This document shows, piece after piece, positions 61,553 to 64,000 of a DNA stretch of 64,000 nucleotides. The notes beneath the pieces are model-generated. The model was not told the DNA's origin and made no database searches. It saw nothing but the letters and a program-made list of their open reading frames with translations. Location: the NCBI GenBank assembly GCA_038330095.1, contig JBBQNQ010000001.1, forward strand, positions 27,963 to 91,962, read 5' to 3'. The translations under genes and the position numbers were made by a program. Source of the DNA: JBBPZA01 sp038330095 (GTDB lineage Bacteria; Actinomycetota; Thermoleophilia; Solirubrobacterales; Solirubrobacteraceae). Within the stretch, counting starts at the first letter, position 1, and every line of letters begins with the position of its first letter.

Positions 61553-61877
61553 CGCTCGAAGACCAGCGCCGTGACGATCGGCCGGCCGAGAGGGAGATCG
61601 ACGCCGTGGTCGGCCCGCGGGCGGTTGCGAAGCACGCCCGTCGGACCCGCCTGCAGGAGGTCGCCGGCCGGCTGTGGCTCGAGCTCCGGCCGCCGCGCGA
61701 TCCGCACCGCGCCGCCAGAGACTTGCACGCGCGCGCGCACGGCCCCCCCGGGGCGCCGCGAAGGGCACCGAGACACGCCGGATGCCGCTCCGTCGGCGGG
61801 GTTGATCCGAAGCGTCCGGACGCTCCCGCCGCGGGCGGAGCGTCGATCGCCGGGACCGGCTGCGCGCGCGCGGCCAT
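61549..61877 (-). pseudogene. Uncertain minus-strand ORF, possibly frameshifted, downstream of a PHO box
   Basis: The last 60 codons on the minus strand look coding (VRIARRPELEPQPAGDLLQA, then HGVDLPLGRPIVTALVFER). No start codon precedes them in that frame after the PHO box. An ATG at 61877 opens a different frame (MAARAQPVPAIDAPP), and a run of seven C at 61742-61748 is a plausible site for an indel joining the two. I do not recognise the protein. It overlaps the aquaporin stop by two bases. Confidence 0.35.
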
Positions 61878-61904
61878 GAGACCACCCTGAACACCGCGCG
61901 GGCG

Positions 61905-61937
61905 CCGACGGTGAACTGTCCGTTACCGCCGCGTGAA
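61905..61937 (-). promoter_or_regulatory. Candidate PHO box (three units, the middle one degenerate)
   Basis: Minus-strand units TTCACGCGGCG, GTAACGGACAG and TTCACCGTCGG are spaced 11 bases apart. They face the uncertain ORF, 27 bases upstream of the ATG at 61877. Confidence 0.5.
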
Positions 61938-62011
61938 GGATCTGTTGTCTTCGCAATTCTCTTAGCAGTCCTTTTACGCGGGCTTGAGGGCGATGGGGGA
62001 GCGTTGCCCGC

Positions 62012-62194
62012 ATGCCCCTTCTCGAGACCACCCTCCGCGCGATGCGCGTCCGCCGGGCCTCCACCCAATGCACCTGCCTGGTCTGCGGTCGCCGGGTGAC
62101 CGAGCGCGACGAACGGGTGGCGCTGCGCGCGGGCGGCTACGTCCACCGCGGCTGCACCACCTACCGCATGCGCCAGGTCGCCCGTCGCGCCTGA
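62012..62194 (+). CDS. Small zinc-ribbon-like protein (60 residues)
   Basis: Contains CTCLVCGRRV and YVHRGCTTYR: the Cys-x-x-Cys-type knuckle followed by His/Cys looks like a minimal zinc ribbon. GGGGGAG lies about ten bases before the ATG. The function is unknown. It is followed within seven bases by the PHO box that precedes the glycosyltransferase. Confidence 0.55.
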   Translation: MPLLETTLRAMRVRRASTQCTCLVCGRRVTERDERVALRAGGYVHRGCTTYRMRQVARRA

Positions 62195-62200
62195 ACGGCC

Positions 62201-62222
62201 TTCACAGGGACGTCACACGGCG
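62201..62222 (+). promoter_or_regulatory. PHO box upstream of the glycosyltransferase (two units)
   Basis: Plus-strand units TTCACAGGGAC and GTCACACGGCG are directly adjacent. The gap to the glycosyltransferase ATG is 79 bases, almost the same as the 78 bases for pstS. Confidence 0.65.
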
Positions 62223-62301
62223 TTGGCCGACTGGTAGCCAGCGACGCTCCGATGCAGGCGATTCTCGTCGGGACAACAACGAAACCGATCCGGGAGCGCC
62301 G

Positions 62302-63564
62302 ATGATTCCCTCCATACCGACACGCGCCGACCTGCACTGCCACTCGACGGCGTCCCAGCTCTCCAAGCTGGGCATCCAGCGCGCGCTGGGCCTGCCGGAG
62401 TGCGCCACGCCACCGCAGCCTGAGCGGCCGGACGCCGGGGGAGCCGCGCCGCCGGCCGGCCGGCGCCCTCACCTCCGCCTCGTCAGCCGGCCGCCCCTGC
62501 GCGTGGTCGACGTGGCGCTGTTCTACGGCACCCGCAGTGGCGGGATCCGCACCTACCTCGACGCCAAGGCCGACTATGCCGCCCGGACGGGCGCGTTCGA
62601 TCATCACTTGGTCATTCCGGGCCCGCGTGAGCGCCACCTCGCCTGCCGGCACGAGCTTCCGGCGGTTACAGCCGGGCCGGCCAACGGCTACCGGGTTCCG
62701 CGCGGCGCCGGGCGCCTCATCGCCACCCTGCGCGAGCTGCGCCCCGACGTGGTGCTCGTCCACGACCCCTTCTGGGCGCCGCTCAGCGTGGCCGAGGTCG
62801 CCTCAGGGGTCGATGCCGCGATGGTCGCCGTCCACCACGCGGGTGTCGACTTCAACGCGGCCGCCCTCCCGGGGCCCGACCGGCTGTGGCGCGGTTCGCT
62901 GCGCGCGAGCTTCCGTCGCGCCTACGCGGCGGCCGACGGGATCATGTCCGCCGTCGACACGTTCGCCGACAGCGGTCGTGCGCCGACGATGCAGCTGCGC
63001 CTGGGCGTCGAGCCGGCCTTCCGCCCACAGGCTCGCGAGCCGCGCGGCGACCACGTCCTGTACGTCGGACGCCTTTCCCGCGAGAAGGGAGTCGACCTGC
63101 TGCTCGACGCGGCGGCGCGCTCAAGCGATCCCTGGCCGCTCCAGCTCGTCGGCAACGGGCCGACGGAGGGCGCGCTGGCGACGCGCGCCCGGCGGCTGGG
63201 GATCGAGCAACGGGTCTCCTTCCGCCCCTACGTGCGCGACCACGCCCGGCTCGCCCGCCTGTACGCGCGGGCCCGCGTCGTCTGCATGCCGGGGCCGCTG
63301 GAGACCTTCGGGCTCGTTGCCCTCGAGGCCGCTGCCAGCGGTGCCCGCACCGTCACCGCCGCGACGGCGCCCTCGGCGCGGGCCATCGGACCCGCGTTGG
63401 TCGACACCTTCCGCGCTCGGGACGCGGGCGACCTGCTCGCGGCGATCGAGCGTGCTCGCGAGCGCGTCCCCGACCTGGAGGCGGCCCGCGCCCTGGCCGA
63501 CCGCTCGGACTGGGGAGCGGCGTTCGAGGCCGAGCTCTCCCAGCTCGAGGCGCTCGCGCACTGA
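62302..63564 (+). CDS. GT4-type glycosyltransferase with an N-terminal PHP-domain remnant
   Basis: 420 residues. Residues about 7-38 read RADLHCHSTASQLSKLG and IQRALGLPECATPP, the start of a PHP phosphoesterase domain (first metal motif DLHCHS). The rest of PHP is missing. From about 73 on a GT-B glycosyltransferase follows: VALFYGTRSGGIRTYLDAK, HVLYVGRLSREKGVDLLLDA, and the nucleotide-sugar site PGPLETFGLVALEAAASG. It probably transfers a hexose or mannose to a lipid or envelope polymer. The PHO box suggests induction by phosphate starvation. Confidence 0.8.
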   Translation: MIPSIPTRADLHCHSTASQLSKLGIQRALGLPECATPPQPERPDAGGAAPPAGRRPHLRLVSRPPLRVVDVALFYGTRSGGIRTYLDAKADYAARTGAFDHHLVIPGPRERHLACRHELPAVTAGPANGYRVPRGAGRLIATLRELRPDVVLVHDPFWAPLSVAEVASGVDAAMVAVHHAGVDFNAAALPGPDRLWRGSLRASFRRAYAAADGIMSAVDTFADSGRAPTMQLRLGVEPAFRPQAREPRGDHVLYVGRLSREKGVDLLLDAAARSSDPWPLQLVGNGPTEGALATRARRLGIEQRVSFRPYVRDHARLARLYARARVVCMPGPLETFGLVALEAAASGARTVTAATAPSARAIGPALVDTFRARDAGDLLAAIERARERVPDLEAARALADRSDWGAAFEAELSQLEALAH

Positions 63565-63583
63565 CCTTCCGCAGGCCGTCCGG

Positions 63584-63589
63584 TAGGAT
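63584..63589 (+). promoter_or_regulatory. -10 element for a leaderless small membrane protein mRNA
   Basis: TAGGAT seven bases before the GTG at 63597; no ribosome site. Confidence 0.55.
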
Positions 63590-63596
63590 TCGGGGC

Positions 63597-63872
63597 GTGC
63601 GACGCCTGCTCGCCGCCCACCTGTCGATAGTCGTCCTGCTGCTTCTCCTTGCGCCCGTCGCGCTCGCCGACGTCAACGATCACGGAGAGGGCTGGTACGG
63701 CGAGACCAACGACAAGGTGGTCACCAACGCCGGCTTCATCCTCATCGCCTTCTTCCCGCTGTTCATCGCGTTCATGAGCGCGCTGCAGTGGCGTCTGGAG
63801 AAGCGCAAGGACGCCCGCAAGAAGGCGGCGAAGGCCCGCGGCGCGCGCCCAGAGTGGCGCGGCGGCTGGTAG
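63597..63872 (+). CDS. Small membrane protein with signal peptide (91 residues)
   Basis: Signal peptide (LLAAHLSIVVLLLLLAPVA, cleavage near ALADV), a short external part (NDHGEGWYGETNDKVVTNAG), one helix (FILIAFFPLFIAFMSALQW) and a basic tail (RLEKRKDARKKAAKARGA). The pattern recurs in Thermoleophilia-type genomes as far as I recall. The function is unknown. Confidence 0.65.
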   Translation: MRRLLAAHLSIVVLLLLLAPVALADVNDHGEGWYGETNDKVVTNAGFILIAFFPLFIAFMSALQWRLEKRKDARKKAAKARGARPEWRGGW

Positions 63873-63966
63873 CGCCCACCGCAGCCGAACGTTCTCAGTC
63901 CTTTTACACCGCGCGCCCGTCGCGCGGGCACACTTGCGGGTGTAAACGAGATCCCTCCTCGTTCTA

Positions 63967-64000
63967 CCGCGGCCCCGGAGCTCCCTGCCTGGGGCCGCGG
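63967..64000. terminator. Perfect 10-bp inverted repeat at the window edge
   Basis: CCGCGGCCCC and GGGGCCGCGG flank a 14-base loop. It may be a terminator or part of a larger element beyond the window. Confidence 0.45.

Noticed and set aside
63967..64000. Part of a transposon end
   Set aside because: A perfect inverted repeat alone is insufficient, and no transposase or target duplication is visible; kept only as a terminator candidate.

Overview
The window is high-GC chromosomal DNA from an actinobacterium. The gene content (two-gene ferritin-like cassette, Tad-type genes, pst/pho cluster with a receiver-less winged-helix protein, many SDR, VOC and SnoaL proteins) and the very common leaderless promoters suggest Thermoleophilia/Solirubrobacterales. 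That placement is inferred from family memory, not from a search. There is no prophage, IS element, CRISPR array or rRNA; one tRNA-Ser(GGA) is present.

Layout. 1-4.3 kb: end of an esterase, then a minus-strand gamma-glutamyl-polyamine operon (glutamine-synthetase-like ligase, PuuD-like hydrolase with an in-frame amber codon, aldehyde dehydrogenase, SDR). 4.4-8.1 kb: secreted lipase, MMPL exporter, SnoaL protein. 8.7-12 kb: molybdate operon (HTH-TOBE regulator, modA, modB, modC, mop). 12-23 kb: a patchy accessory stretch with a secreted AOC-barrel protein, a frameshifted membrane protein, a Kelch-like protein, MOSC, SDR, LLM and VOC proteins, and several broken genes. 23-28.5 kb: tRNA-Ser, M29 aminopeptidase, arginase-fold protein, small membrane proteins, ferritin-like protein, tgt. 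28.6-36.7 kb: MarR regulator, then the glycolytic and uvrC neighbourhood in the order uvrC-rapZ-gap-pgk-tpiA-gpmI, without the yvcK and whiA genes that most actinobacteria have there. 37.4-44.3 kb: threonine-aldolase-like enzyme, a molybdopterin oxidoreductase, a ferritin-like pair coupled to an L,D-transpeptidase and a proline-rich anchor protein. 44.4-47.6 kb: a TadE/TadE/TadG-type cluster whose last gene joins a pilin-like N-terminus to a DD-peptidase and a lytic transglycosylase. 47.7-55.3 kb: phosphate-starvation locus (response regulator, phoU, pstBACS, receiver-less winged-helix gene, PhoU-like DUF47 gene, sugar-phosphate isomerase-like gene). 55.3-61.6 kb: ABC-F ATPase, then metal/arsenic resistance (CadC/ArsR sensor, CDF transporter, arsM, arsR, metallophosphoesterase, aquaporin). 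61.5-64 kb: an uncertain Pho-associated ORF, a zinc-ribbon-like protein, and a glycosyltransferase carrying a remnant of a PHP domain.

How the parts work together. Five candidate PHO boxes, made of tandem 11-bp units with TTCAC or GTCAC cores, lie upstream of pstS, the winged-helix gene (and divergent DUF47 gene), the isomerase-like gene, an uncertain ORF and the glycosyltransferase. This suggests a compact Pho regulon that includes an envelope glycosyltransferase, possibly for lipid or polymer remodelling under phosphate limitation. The mod operon, the MOSC protein and the molybdopterin oxidoreductase together imply molybdenum use. Thirteen genes have a TANNNT hexamer 6-8 nt before the start codon and no visible Shine-Dalgarno sequence, so leaderless transcription looks routine.

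Quality. At least four genes are broken by one-base indels and one by an amber codon, with the downstream reading frame still well conserved. Sequencing error or very recent decay are both possible, so those calls need read-level checking.
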